Positions 32,701-33,815 of a DNA stretch of 33,815 nt are shown here, in pieces. The first letter of the stretch is position 1. Every line of letters begins with the position of its first letter. The DNA is from Chloroflexota bacterium. GTDB lineage: Bacteria; Chloroflexota; Anaerolineae; B4-G1. A model generated the notes under the pieces. The model worked only from the letters and a program-made list of their open reading frames with translations, searched no databases and had not been told where the DNA came from. The translations under genes were made by a program, and so were the position numbers. The stretch spans positions 1 to 33,815 of the forward strand of contig JAAEPW010001364.1 in the NCBI GenBank assembly GCA_024232355.1, given 5' to 3'.

Positions 32701-33815
32701 ATGGGCCGAGCTTGAGTGTTGGAGCGGTAGGTGCACCTGCCAACGGCACGGCATCCGTCAGTGTCGCTTCCCAGGTGATCTATACGCCCACTTTGGACTT
32801 TAACGGTACCGATACGTTTACCTATACGGTGACTGATGGCAACTTGAGCGATACAGCCTTTGTCACTGTGACTGTCACTCCGGTCAATGATGCACCAGCC
32901 ATTACTGAGGGGGGATTGTCTCTCGTCACGATGGATGAGAACGGCACGCCGACACCCTTTGGCCTGACCCTGCACGCCACAGACGTCGAGGGGGATGTGA
33001 TGACCTGGCATATCAGCAGTCAAGCCAGCCAGGGCACCGCCTCTGTCAGCGGCACGGGAACGTCAAAGGTCATCTCGTACACGCCTGACGTCGACTATTA
33101 TGGGAATGACAGCTTTGTGATACAGGTCGAGGATACCAGTGGCGCAAGCGATGGGATCATTGTCGCCGTGACGGTTTCCTCGGTCAACAACAATCCGGAT
33201 GCCGTGGACGATGTCTACAGCGTGGATATTGGCAGTGCCGGTGTCACCTTGCCCGTGCTGGACAACGATACCATCGCCCCAGACACAGGCGAGACGCTGA
33301 CCATCGTCGCCGTGGATGCTGCGCCGCAGGGTGCAGTCATCATCGACGTCGCCGCCGATATCCTCATCTATACCGCCGCTTCTGGCACGTATACCGAGAG
33401 CTTTACGTATACCATCAGTGACGGAAACGGTGGCACTGACGTGGCTACCGTGTACATCAGCGTCGATAACACAGACTATGCGCCCGTTGCCGTGGACGAT
33501 GTCTTTGACGTGCAAGAGGATAGCACGGGGAACACGTTCGACGTTCTCGCCAACGACTATGATCCCGACCTGGGTGATACTATTTATATCGTCTCTGTAA
33601 GCGGCGCTGTGAACGGCCAAGTCTCGATCCTCGCCCCTGACTCTCTCGTCTACACCCCGACCGCAAACTTTGACGGCACAGAGGTCTTGGCCTATGCCGT
33701 GAGTGAAGGAGACTTGGGGGACACGGCGACCGTTACCATCACCGTGAACGCGGTCAACGACGCGCCCATCATTTCTGAGGGAGCTACGGTAGCCGTCACG
33801 ATGGACGAGGATGGC
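8784..33815 (+). CDS. Giant exported multidomain surface protein (adhesin-like), 3' end outside the window
   Basis: One frame runs from the ATG at 8784 to the window end without a stop: 8,344 codons, so the protein exceeds 0.8 MDa. I checked the frame at the start, near 24240 and at 33780. GAGGTGGTG lies just before the start. A signal peptide is visible: a hydrophobic stretch around residues 22-35 and a VYAA cleavage site near residues 45-46. In order: beta-helix 1, DUF11, Big_5-like, seven VCBS blades, DUF11, five tandem-95/cadherin-like repeats, DUF11, two cadherins, DUF11, beta-helices 2-4 joined by Ig-like units, two DUF11, Big_5, seven VCBS, two DUF11, LamG/DUF8202-like, Calx-beta-like, then DUF11 (13 in total), cadherin and tandem-95 repeats to the edge. 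Such proteins act at the cell surface in adhesion or matrix. No sorting or anchor signal is in view. Its operator-linked neighbour suggests regulated expression. Confidence 0.93.
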   Translation, partial: MNHHIFTQMSFWKISKIGNTCLRLFLVSAMLLAWLPLYPPTPVYAAGITVNNTADNTASGSGCTLREAIMNANADSDTTSGDCAPGSGADIITLPAGTYTLSIAGIGEDANASGDLDITDDLTINGSGVGTTIINANAIDRVFDVLGIANVTLNNMTIQNGDVDASTNGGNISNVATLTVNDSLITGGNARNGAGIYNVGVLTITTSTLSNNNPDLNAGGVFNNGGTVLMSTSTISGNTVRDGGGLWNSSGGVFTVYQSTISGNSATTGFGGGIVNMSSSTLNLTHVTVSDNSAIEQGGGIYNQGTANINYTTIVSNTADSDNSGGHNGGGVFQSSGTITLTSTILANNIVGSSGTGPDCNGTVTSGDYNLVEDVTSCTITGTMTNLITGTAPLLDPLSDNGGDTNTHALQSDSPAIDHIPNGVNGCGATITTDQHGVTRPQPASGACDIGAYEYEPQANLAINKTVDPSTASPGSAITYTLTFTNNGPDTATGVVITDTIPVSVTGTSVISSGVAITQTAPGYAWDVSDLASGTGGIITITGTLSEPLAAGVFTNTASITTTVVDSDLSNNHSSAGVMVLNVAPVLQSTNPVSNTHTAPVTTTVSATYDQPMSTTVTSRTFAVHAMQTSLLTETFGVDGGTIILTPTNAFFPGELVQATATTSTLSLASKAPITPTVWQFRTAVSGGSGIFVSNGQSLGTVSSWDAQLGDVDGDGDLDAFVANHGSGSPPSKVWLNDGNGNFGDSGQNLGAFQDNGMDLGDLDGDGDLDAFVATDNGNMAVYINDGGGNYAIGQSLAGGRVWGLQLGDVDGDGDLDAFVARWTQSNRVWLNDGTGTFFFSGQSLGNENSVDVRMGDLDGDGDLDAFVVNNGAQNRVWINDGTGTFSSGQLLGSTNNSNDLDLGDVNGDGYLDVIVANDGANTVWYNDGSATFTNSGQALGAAHSFGVSLGDLDGDGDLDAFVTNYGQPDTVWLNNSGTFTSTGQSMGSSEQSMAACLGDLDGDGDLDAFVPANSNTGNTVWLNRNLVDVAIGKTVTPASAAPGEAITYTLVFTNNGPETATGVVITDTIPVSVTNTSVISSGVAITQTAPGYVWAMADLSSGQGGIITITGVLNNILPVSVFTNTASITTTAVETNTSDNTASAAVTVQNIAPVADDDSDSVAEDSSNNVLDVLNDDSDANGDVLTVFAVGAADNGGTATDNDTDILYTPLADFFGTETFTYTITDGNGGFDTATVTTTVTNVNDPPTAGNNTDSVSEDSTNNAIDVLSNDTFTPDTDETLTVFAVGATDNGGTATDNDTNILYTPASDFFGDEVFTYTVSDGNGGYDTATVTVTVGNVNDPPVAQSDVFSVTEDSSNNAFDIVADNGNGVDSDIEGDGLFLSGMGTPDQGGSVTPLTGTLVLYTPLADFFGVEVFTYTITDGNGGFDTATVTTTVTNVNDPPTASNDTDGVSEDSTNNAIDVLSNDTFAPDTGETLTVFAVGLTDNGGIATDNNTNILYTPASDFFGDEVFTYTVSDGSGGYDTATVTVTVTNINDPPDAVDDTDSTDEDTPMTISVLANDSDPEGSGLTVSALGIPDYGSAAISGTTQVVYTPTNAAASYNAVFTYTASDGDLNTAATVTVTVTADADADVEIAKSVNVTSTIPDDTIIYTLVYTNYGPDPAVGVRITDVVPVSITHSSLSFDSSGAAITATGSISYAWDVATFGIGQGGTITITGVLSEPLALDVFGNTAVITTSALDTNAANDTASVDVKVENVAPIINNTTRDVNENSADGTNVGSPVTGSDVNSNTLSYSITAGNGDGIFAINASSGQITVTDNTNLNYEYASQHILTVQVSDNVSAPDGPLTDTATVNIDVNNLNDNTPVINDTTRSVSEGALVDDPVGAPVTGTDADNDVLSYSITAGNEDGIFIIDSSSGQISVTNKTNLDYETTTLYTLTVMADDGVFNDTAAVTIDITNEDTDLVLSKSTLQPLATLGGPLTYTLTFINSGLDVAENVVITDQIPVSMTNYSYQSSVSVTATGGIDYVWQVQDLVAGQVGVITVSGRISSSLSMIWTTFTNTATIINTIFDTDVNNNTDSAAVSVSTANTTDDELNTDGDCSLREAIQTANTGTSQDACPLGNTIYLQDDTYAISLSGSNDDNTTGDFDIWNDITFVGVSSATTIIRSATADRVFHVIASGHTVTLTQLTIADGNVSGSGGGLYNDQSTVVLDDVTVRDNGSSSEGGGLYNNSGTVILNDSVVRDNTASSNGGAIRNNGAAASLQVYDSFIHDNEACSSCWGGAIYNTGQVAITNTLVSTNTAYYGGAVGNNGSSVQLIVISSTLRNNTATYRGGVIYNSNADTTLTGSTIRDNQATNNGGGIYNTGGLAEVTLDNSLMLSNQGNWGGALYNYGNATLVITNSSVISGNTASNRGGGIANYEWGSEDITVYSSTISYNTSGNQGGGVYFRANGGDLKLFNTIISHNQSASQGGGLCVLYSGLIELNNVTISNNTSTGSVGGGFYRQYRSTDMVSVTIKGNTAGSSGGGLALDGTSTTTMEDITIADNTAGGHGGGVYRNSGTTNITNVTINDNRACATCQGGGLWNSGGETHITNMTIFSNTAQDGGGIYHTGTSGDLILRHSTIASNTGSNAGGIYNTGGGRLVLNNSIVANSVSGPDCFNDAILADAGYNLVEDNSCGFSNGADPMLEPLQDNGGNTETSALLPGSPAINRGDCNDGDVTDDQRDVARPQGDACDIGAYENDDTFFAAARDIYAYVPKNSLVVTTPGVLINDTGFKTLTATLNTSPTVGAIVLGSDGAFTYTTSLTSTSVVTFSYDATDGAITDTAVVTLTPAICAATYEDGSTLFGSTDASALQQALQAASSGDTIKVAGTCAGVNLRNWMVQTMYVSKTLDFVGAYTFTNWITSSPSLEITSIDAITDGRIVYVDGGYDVSLKDFSMANGLGYNTDAGGIYNNGALTITTSTFDNNRTTTSGSGGGIYNQSSAALTILTSTLTNNTAVGSGGCINNRNNVALTIISSTLENSTANGHGGAINSASGSTIHVISSTLNNNDACSSCWGGGIYNENGTLVLTYTTVSTSTARHGAGIGSNGASASLSLYESTVSNGTANQYGGGIRVANGSASIIKSTINDNTSTGNGYWGGGLYQNSATVSILNSTFSNNSAAWGGGIGKDGGSLVMTYTTVTSNTGTTNGGGLYNFSGSASMNNTILANSPAGGDCLSTGPLIDGGANLVEDNTCSFQNGVDPVLGPLQNNDGRTWTHALLFSSPAIGSGDCAVGIATEDQRGIERPKGDECDIGSYEYDGSIFVEANDDVFGIFIDRSVTVDAPGVMFNDGSTNQISATLITSPTVGTMTLSLDGGFVYTPSVGFSDQVTFTYQAWDNISTTDTAVVTLTVFPCQTTLDSGVTLYGSLDANALQDGVDNASSGNTLKVAGTCAGIQARGGNAQSVYISQTMTIIGGYTFTNWITSNPGMQPTTIDARENGRVAYVPVTYNVTMQDMLLTNGFANERHGGSLYVQGVLTVTDSTIFSNTSASGYVAQARGGGFYVDGGTVNLINTTVYGNSAIGVGVSSREGGAFYNNGGIVTVISSTIHDNSTTNHRGGGFYNNSGTVTVISSTIRDNSAPGEQGGGFYSVGGAVTVISSTLRDSTAGSWGGGLVNQSGQVTFRNSTLSGNVSGGHGGAIYNYNNVNTVTILDDCIVQENSANNEGGAVFNYNNANLIVTSTTFISNTANSHGGAIAARSGSDTDILSSTLRGNQAGSWGGAIYNNNGTVTLNNITATKNTGTYGTLGNNDSSSKLYVTNSTLSGNTVSSGGGIYNSNGDVDLTNSDVISNTAGTGGGIYSRYGSSQLTLTDSRINYNNASGSGGGIHNQENSDITLNNTEVSTNTANSNGGGISSQNSGSLINATSCTFRNNRAISGQGGAIFNYYRSTTTLSDTNVISNTAGNHGGGIASRSADNAPTNLTVINSTIYDNEAVSGQGGGIYNDQYGVLNITNSSVNSNTAGTTGGGISSQSSNINRPASVNLQDSSISNNVGGGNGGGIYQGSYSTVDATNTTVSSNRSNVDGGGIYNANGYLTLEHLTIAYNDASGDIGGLYHNGFTSTLTNTIVAANTDLGNDSPDCVVTTIYSFTHDYNLIGNTTGCGGLAPEANGLTNVSALLGPLSIYGGDTDNHILRTGSPAYNYIPNGASGCGSTFTADQRTISRPQVGACDIGANETQLVDVEISKAVTPTLTAASSIITYTLTFSNISSDPAYGVYVTDTFPISVTVQGTISSGVTLVQSNNGRTYTWYADEMSGGQTGIITVTTVLSTLLPSCVVDNTTEITVTGVDSVTTNHDDSVSVTVYLESDVEIAKIVAPSLAVPARLITYTLTYTNNGPHRAENLIITDVVPISLTVQNIVTSGVGLNQNNVGNTYTWTHADVWPGQGGVITITGLVDDPLADGVFTNTAIINSDSVDTDTNNSTASAEITVPPVPIVVAISPVSNTHTAPLTSAVSVTYDQLMDPATVFTQTYAVHAMQTGFLSQTISVSGGQITLTPPQPFRPGEFVQASATRGTYSITGTRPHLPTVWQFRAAVGGGSARFVDTGQSLGSSNSWKVALGDLDLDGDLDAFVSNDSNQANEVWLNDGSGDFTLSQSPGSGNSRFVSLGDVDRDGDLDAVVSNRSGNLEIWLNDGSGSFGPGQAASSGDNAGNAVGDLDGDGDLDILQTLGNGTRVLINDGSGTFANVQSPTGGSTQMVSLGDLDGDGDLDALLAIRGTGAEQVLLNDGSGTFSVGPTFGAGNTWHVALGDLDDDGDLDAVVSNGTDADTVWLNNGDATFSIQQSFPDSGLGSRWLDLGDVDGDGDLDIAVGTLVWLNDGSANFADSGQSILGNGVGLGDLDGDGDLDAFLVQNGDNKVWLNQAADLEINKVVNPTTAPAGSTITYTIVFINHGPEPAYGVVITDIVPVSATNTSVVSTTDVALTQRGGTTYAWDVADIPVGQGGIITITGVLSYPLDWGTFTNTATITGTVVDTYTVNNTSDAGFVIQSAELTIAKAVEPAVAIPGQAITYTLTFSNQGNLLAAGVVITDEVPISVTHNSLVVGSSASITATGGISYVWQVESLSPGENGVITITGVLSRPMALGTFTNTTVITTSNVDGDPFNNESVIPLTVQAAPGGVAANLQLWLKADVGTKNGGGDVVSGAIDEWKDQSGNGFDALDTGGQPVLAASDSAFNSHPVLTWDNDEMTTASALTFDADGISIFAAASRDGSSGTFGRIINNQDNERIYFGTNSSGTRFGTQYEDGSWDGNNWDTGFTMAVDTTYILASVFDGTSSLTEDPYVNGQALAPDSTTHEWTAFSDELSLGRDANSNTQSWRGKVSEVIVYKGDIDTISAVARQQIESYLALKYGVTLDSSVDYVASDGTIVYASTGSQVGYTNDIAGIGLDVGSALTQTTSSSVNPDSLVTITGTLPSIADTEFLVWGNDGIAVGNVVQETVSGTDYERIERVWRVQETGETGSLSVSFDLSSLGYERQNGDLALLIDNDLAFSNAALHTTGRAVNGGVVSFTGVNFNDGDYFSLVLQQSPTVTLSAAPTDILENGGTSILTATLNYTSSIAVTVNLTYSDSATGPGAGAGDDFDGASAIVVASGALNNAITLTTNDDAVIEGDEDIVADIDTITNGVESGVQQVTVTIVDNDVDLVINKMVTPPAANAGDPVTYTLSFSNPFPSTATGVVITDTIPVTFTVQSVISSGVAITDTGTVPAYVWNVQDLASGQSGIITLTGVISSPLPPHTFSNTVVIATMSMDTDINNNTNAVELLVRSAELAINKAVDVPTANPGDPITYTLAFTNAGNLAATGVVITDVVPVSVTHASLGFDNSVTITATSSISYVWNVADLAAGQSGVITITGVLSNPLAVGTFTNTTAIATDWNEYDTSDNNSAASITVPNIAPVTANDAYTTAEDIVLNVSAPGVLGNDIDDNDDTLTVSLVIDVATGTLDLNADGSFAYTPTLDFFGTVTFTYRANDGTVDSNDATATINVTPVNDAPVAVSDAFVTDEDTSFNDTFTASDVDDVSLVYGVFIAPTYGSVVITDVNSGNFTYTPTNQAATYTDTFTFIVTDTGSLTDTALVTITVTADPDADLVIDKSVEPSATDPSDTITYTLVYTNTGPDPASGVVITDNVPVSVTHSSLGFDSSGAQITATGSISYVWNVADLGVGAGGIITITGVLSEPLAWGAFDNTTVITGAVLDTSTANNTDQVGLTVQNVAPVISDATRSVFETAANGTNVGTPIPAADANADALNYSIMAGNGDGVFAIHASSGQITVTDNTTLDYEATSQYVLTVLVSDGALTNTAAITITVIDVDADMVISKVVAPGSAVPGQSITYTLVFTSNGPDIAAGVVITDIVPVSITNTSVLSACDITITPRGGTTYAWDVADMSPGQGGVITITGVLSQVLPTGSFTNTVIISGTVVDPDSTNNTGQAELVVQNVAPVITGAVHSVAESATDGTNVGTPVSASDANDDALSYSITAGNGDGVFGINLGSGQISVVDNVNLDYETTSQYVLTVAATDGGLTSTAAVTVTVLNDIDANLSISKSVVPATAVPGQIVTYTLTFGNIGLDVAAGVVITDIVPVSVTNTSVVSASDVIITPRGGVTYAWDVADMSTGQGGVITITGVLSEPLPISIFTNTATITTTVVDADALNNADQADVTIQNGAPVAGDDIDSTSEDVPVIINVLSNDTDPNADSLTITTVSTTTFGTVSISGTTQLVYTPTNRTANYDAVFGYTVSDSSLDDTATVTVSVTADNDPPSAADDSAAADEDTSVSRLTAVSDPDTDDTFDYSLAVSPAYGSASVNSLTGTWFYTPTNRSTSYVDVFTVTVTDTGFNTDTATMVITVTADNDAPVAVNDTAATDEYTPVTLSVLANDSDPDMDQALNIGSVSVPAYGSVIISGTTQLVYTPTERTVSYVEVLTYTADDGSLNDTAAVTITVTAVNATPVAVSDSAMTDEEVPVAINVLVNDSDVDGPGLSVGAVGMPANGSASTDGAVVVYTPTLDFTGIDIFTYTVTDGNSSDTAAVSVTVNAVNDAPVITEGASIAVTMDEDSTPTSFNLTLHATDVDGDTLTWSVSSLASHGTALVSGTGTSQVIGYAPDADYNGIDRFAVQVEDGNGGRATIVVNVTIDPVNDAPSAADDVYSVVENSVDVVLNVLWNDTMAPDAGEVLAIIAVETASAGTVSINATSDALVYTAAPGTYTESFTYTISDGNGGVNAATVFMSVDNVNDAPVAAGDALSVVEDSVGNALDVLHNDHDPDVGDVLSITAVGSAANGTVNISGTTSLLYTPAADFDGVDTVTYTVSDGSLDDTAMVTITVNAVNDTPIITEGTAVTVTMDEDGTPVPFGLTLNATDVDGDTLTWSIRSPAIYGTALANGTGTSKVIAYTPDANYNGSDSFAVRVADGNGGHDTIIINVTIDPQNDNPDAMDDTYSVLENSTGVTLPVLGNDTAAPDTGETLTIIALGTAPTGVVVVGVLSDTLVYTAAPGLYTESFTYTVSDGNGGFDAATVYMSVDNVNDAPVAVDDTFSVDEDSTDNMLDVLFNNYDPDIGDMLSITAVSNAANGVVVISGTTSLRYTPTADVNGMDVVTYAVGSDGGLSDVATVTITIRALNDVPAFSSSPVTTATEDTAYSYSISAGDADLGATLSIVALTQPAWLVLADNGDGSATLSGIPTNADVGGHAVSLQVEDDAGATDTQAFTITVNNTNDAPAFTSSPVTAATEDVTYTYSIVSNDEDVGDTLSITAPTQPTWLALTDNGDGTATLTGTPINADVGNNAGSLQVEDGVGATGMQTFTIAVINMNDAPVAVDDGIVTSEDTPIGIFVLSNDIDVDGPVLSVTAVGTPANGTVSINGTTQIVYTPTLHFNGTDTFTYTVSDGSLSDTGLVTVTVTGINNAPVAVGDTATTDEDTLVAINVLSNDTDVDGPSLSVGAVGAPANGTASVSVASQVIYTPTLDFNGTDTFTYTVTDGNLSDTAFVTVTVTPVNDAPAITEGGLSLVTMDENGTPTPFGLTLHATDVEGDVMTWHISSQASQGTASVSGTGTSKVISYTPDVDYYGNDSFVIQVEDTSGASDGIIVAVTVSSVNNNPDAVDDVYSVDIGSAGVTLPVLDNDTIAPDTGETLTIVAVDAAPQGAVIIDVAADILIYTAASGTYTESFTYTISDGNGGTDVATVYISVDNTDYAPVAVDDVFDVQEDSTGNTFDVLANDYDPDLGDTIYIVSVSGAVNGQVSILAPDSLVYTPTANFDGTEVLAYAVSEGDLGDTATVTITVNAVNDAPIISEGATVAVTMDEDG
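8925..10155 (+). other. Beta-helix module 1 with CSLREAI-type start and choice-of-anchor Q end
   Basis: Just after the signal peptide the CTLREAIMNANADSD motif (about 8970) opens a right-handed beta-helix rich in NNGG, GIYN and STISGN turns. It closes with a long Asn/Gly region and the block SPAIDHIPNG ... TRPQ ... CDIGAYE, the 'choice-of-anchor Q' pattern. The DNA at about 9200-9800 is visibly more AT-rich than the later gene. Such helices typically present carbohydrate-binding or adhesive faces; no catalytic residues are evident. Confidence 0.75.
10161..11860 (+). repeat. DUF11 + Big_5-like + seven VCBS/FG-GAP blades (module copy 1)
   Basis: DUF11 starts at NLAINKTVDP (10161-10520). A Big_5/SbsA-type Ig-like domain follows at about 10530-10845 (NPVSNTHTAPV ... 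FAVHAMQTSLL ... TVWQFRTAV). Then come seven VCBS/FG-GAP units, each with a GD(L/V)DGDGDLDAFV-type calcium loop and a VWLNDGxGxF strand. Seven blades is the number needed to close one beta-propeller. The fifth blade deviates to GDVNGDGYLDVIV. A second copy of Big_5 plus seven blades lies at 22215-23510. Confidence 0.8.
11862..13670 (+). repeat. DUF11 and five tandem-95/cadherin-like repeats including a 588-bp duplication
   Basis: DUF11 number 2 occupies about 11862-12235. Five repeats of about 95 residues begin near 12240, 12522, 12810, 13107 and 13398, each with an (S/D)EDS or EDT opening, DVLSNDT, ILYTP.....G.E.FTYT and a closing VNDPP. The DNA at 12413-12836 is near identical to that at 13001-13424, an offset of exactly 588 bp (196 codons). 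The repeats probably form an extended Ca2+-stiffened stalk. Confidence 0.78.
13680..15045 (+). repeat. DUF11, two cadherin-type repeats, DUF11
   Basis: DUF11 number 3 starts at DVEIAKSVNV (13680). Two cadherin-type repeats follow (about 14067-14370 and 14373-14670), with VNENSADGTNVG or VSEGALVDDPVG openings, LSYSITAGN(G/E)DGIF, SSGQI(T/S)VT and LNYE or LDYE calcium-site motifs. DUF11 number 4 begins at DTDLVLSKS (about 14676). Confidence 0.75.
15051..17022 (+). other. Beta-helix module 2 (CSLREAI start, choice-of-anchor Q end)
   Basis: TDGDCSLREAIQTANTG (about 15081-15131) is the canonical CSLREAI motif. It is followed by some 25 beta-helix coils with GGGIYN, GGGLYN and NNTA turns, and by a closing block with YNLVEDN, PGSPAINRGDC, DQRDVARPQ and CDIGAYE at about 17000-17010. 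Two CxxC pairs are present (15618-15629 and 16515-16526). Finding the start and end motifs of a normally separate protein type deep inside one chain suggests fusion or module capture. Confidence 0.75.
17023..21458 (+). repeat. Beta-helix modules 3 and 4, duplicated Ig-like + cap + helix blocks
   Basis: Block 3 (about 17023-18700) and block 4 (about 18703-21455) share the same order. First comes an Ig-like unit with (T/D)APGV or TTPGV and SPTVG. Then a cap with (T/S)LFGS or TLYGS(T/L)DA, LKVAGTCAG or IKVAGTCAG, and YTFTNWITS. The helix follows, ending at DQRGIERPKGDECDIGSYE (block 3) or QVGACDIGANE (block 4). Block 4 is longer and its coils are dominated by VISSTI(R/H)DNS and GGGFYN repeats. 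A CxxC pair lies at 17955-17966. Confidence 0.72.
21462..24267 (+). repeat. Two DUF11, Big_5 + seven VCBS blades (module copy 2), two DUF11
   Basis: DUF11 numbers 5 and 6 start at VDVEISKAV and SDVEIAKIV. The Big_5-like domain (about 22215-22540) repeats the copy 1 signatures: SPVSNTHTAPL, YAVHAMQTGFLS and PTVWQFRAAV. Seven VCBS blades follow (22545-23510), with GDLDGDGDLDA variants such as GDLDLDGDLDAF, GDVDRDGDLDAV and GDLDDDGDLDAV. DUF11 numbers 7 and 8 fill about 23514-24265. The blade number is seven in both modules. Confidence 0.8.
24276..25500 (+). other. LamG/DUF8202-like jelly-roll region
   Basis: The segment opens with LQLWLKADVG and WKDQSGNGFDA, runs through ISIFAAASRDG, FGTQYEDGSWDGNN and LSLGRDANSN, and reaches QQIESYLALKYGVTLD. 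This start-to-end pattern is typical of concanavalin-like domains ending in a YLALKYG motif (DUF8202 as I recall the name). It then passes into a Trp/Arg-containing segment (ERIERVWRVQETGETG). It is the only such domain in the window and may bind sugar or protein ligands. Confidence 0.65.
25503..25845 (+). other. Calx-beta-like domain
   Basis: PTVTLSAAPTDILENGG, then LNYTSSIAVTVNLTYSD, DDAVIEGDEDIVADI and the closing QVTVTIVDND match the Calx-beta pattern (acidic turns, E-G-D-E and final I-V-D-N-D). Such domains usually bind Ca2+. Confidence 0.65.
25848..28905 (+). repeat. Alternating DUF11, tandem-95 and cadherin repeats
   Basis: DUF11 numbers 9 and 10 (starting at VDLVINKMV and AELAINKAV) are followed by two tandem-95-like repeats (about 26604-27165). 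Then come DUF11 number 11, a cadherin (about 27558-27845), DUF11 number 12, a cadherin (about 28236-28525) and DUF11 number 13, a regular DUF11-cadherin alternation. DUF11 copies carry ITYTL(V/T)F, GVVITD.VPVS(V/I)T, Y.WDV or YVWNV and GGIITITGVLS. Confidence 0.75.
28911..33815 (+). repeat. Tandem-95 array with a 290-residue supermodule
   Basis: Repeats of about 95 residues fill the rest of the window. A three-domain block (openers ITEG ... VTMDED, then DDVYSV.ENS or similar, then a V.EDS...LDVL unit) starts at 30036, 30906, 32901 and 33771. The spacing from first to second and from third to fourth copy is exactly 870 bp. Between copies 2 and 3 lie two He_PIG/dystroglycan-type cadherin-like domains (about 31773-32340, with FSSSPVT or FTSSPVT, TAPTQPTWLAL and GTP(I/T)NADVG) and two further tandem-95 units. 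The frame is still open at the last base. Confidence 0.8.

Overview
The window looks like a chromosomal segment of an environmental bacterium, most likely a member of the Chloroflexota (Anaerolineae/Caldilinea-like). That placement rests on style, not on a marker gene. It has a gigantic exported protein that mixes CSLREAI-type beta-helices, 'choice-of-anchor Q' ends, DUF11, VCBS/FG-GAP and cadherin/tandem-95 repeats, next to a REC-GAF-histidine kinase. No rRNA, tRNA, CRISPR array or complete mobile element was seen.

Layout. (1) Positions 115-5058, minus strand: a compact, mostly overlapping gene run. In transcription order it encodes a small degenerate receiver protein, a class I methyltransferase, an Asp/Glu-racemase/maleate-isomerase-type protein, an M24/creatinase-fold hydrolase without metal ligands, an MscS channel, and a sarcosine/dimethylglycine-methyltransferase-like protein that loses its C-terminus near the window edge. 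(2) 5059-5533: divergent control region with an 11-bp-phased operator array, an extended -10 promoter facing right, and a degenerate inverted repeat. (3) 5534-8030, plus strand: hybrid sensor kinase and OmpR-family response regulator, followed by a hairpin-plus-T terminator. (4) 8198-8264: a second operator/promoter with the same geometry as the first. (5) 8357-8749: a paralogue of the small degenerate receiver. (6) 8784 to the window end: one reading frame of 8,344 codons with no stop in the window, encoding an exported, acidic, Thr/Asn/Gly/Asp-rich multidomain surface protein whose 3' end is not present.

How it may work together (inference). The two small receivers lack the phospho-acceptor Asp and the conserved Lys. 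Each heads a transcription unit preceded by the same promoter: two pairs of TTGTTAAG units in 11-bp phase, one degenerate unit between the pairs, then a 9-nt gap to an extended -10 TGGTATGMT. The obvious candidate to bind both is the OmpR-type regulator encoded between them. The segment would then be a two-component switch that jointly controls a small-molecule/osmolyte-like operon with a mechanosensitive channel and a giant adhesin or matrix protein. The giant gene grew by internal duplication: two Big_5 plus seven-blade VCBS modules, a 588-bp tandem duplication, a 290-residue supermodule in three full copies plus the start of a fourth, and duplicated beta-helix blocks. Long minus-strand ORFs inside it are in-register shadows and are not annotated.
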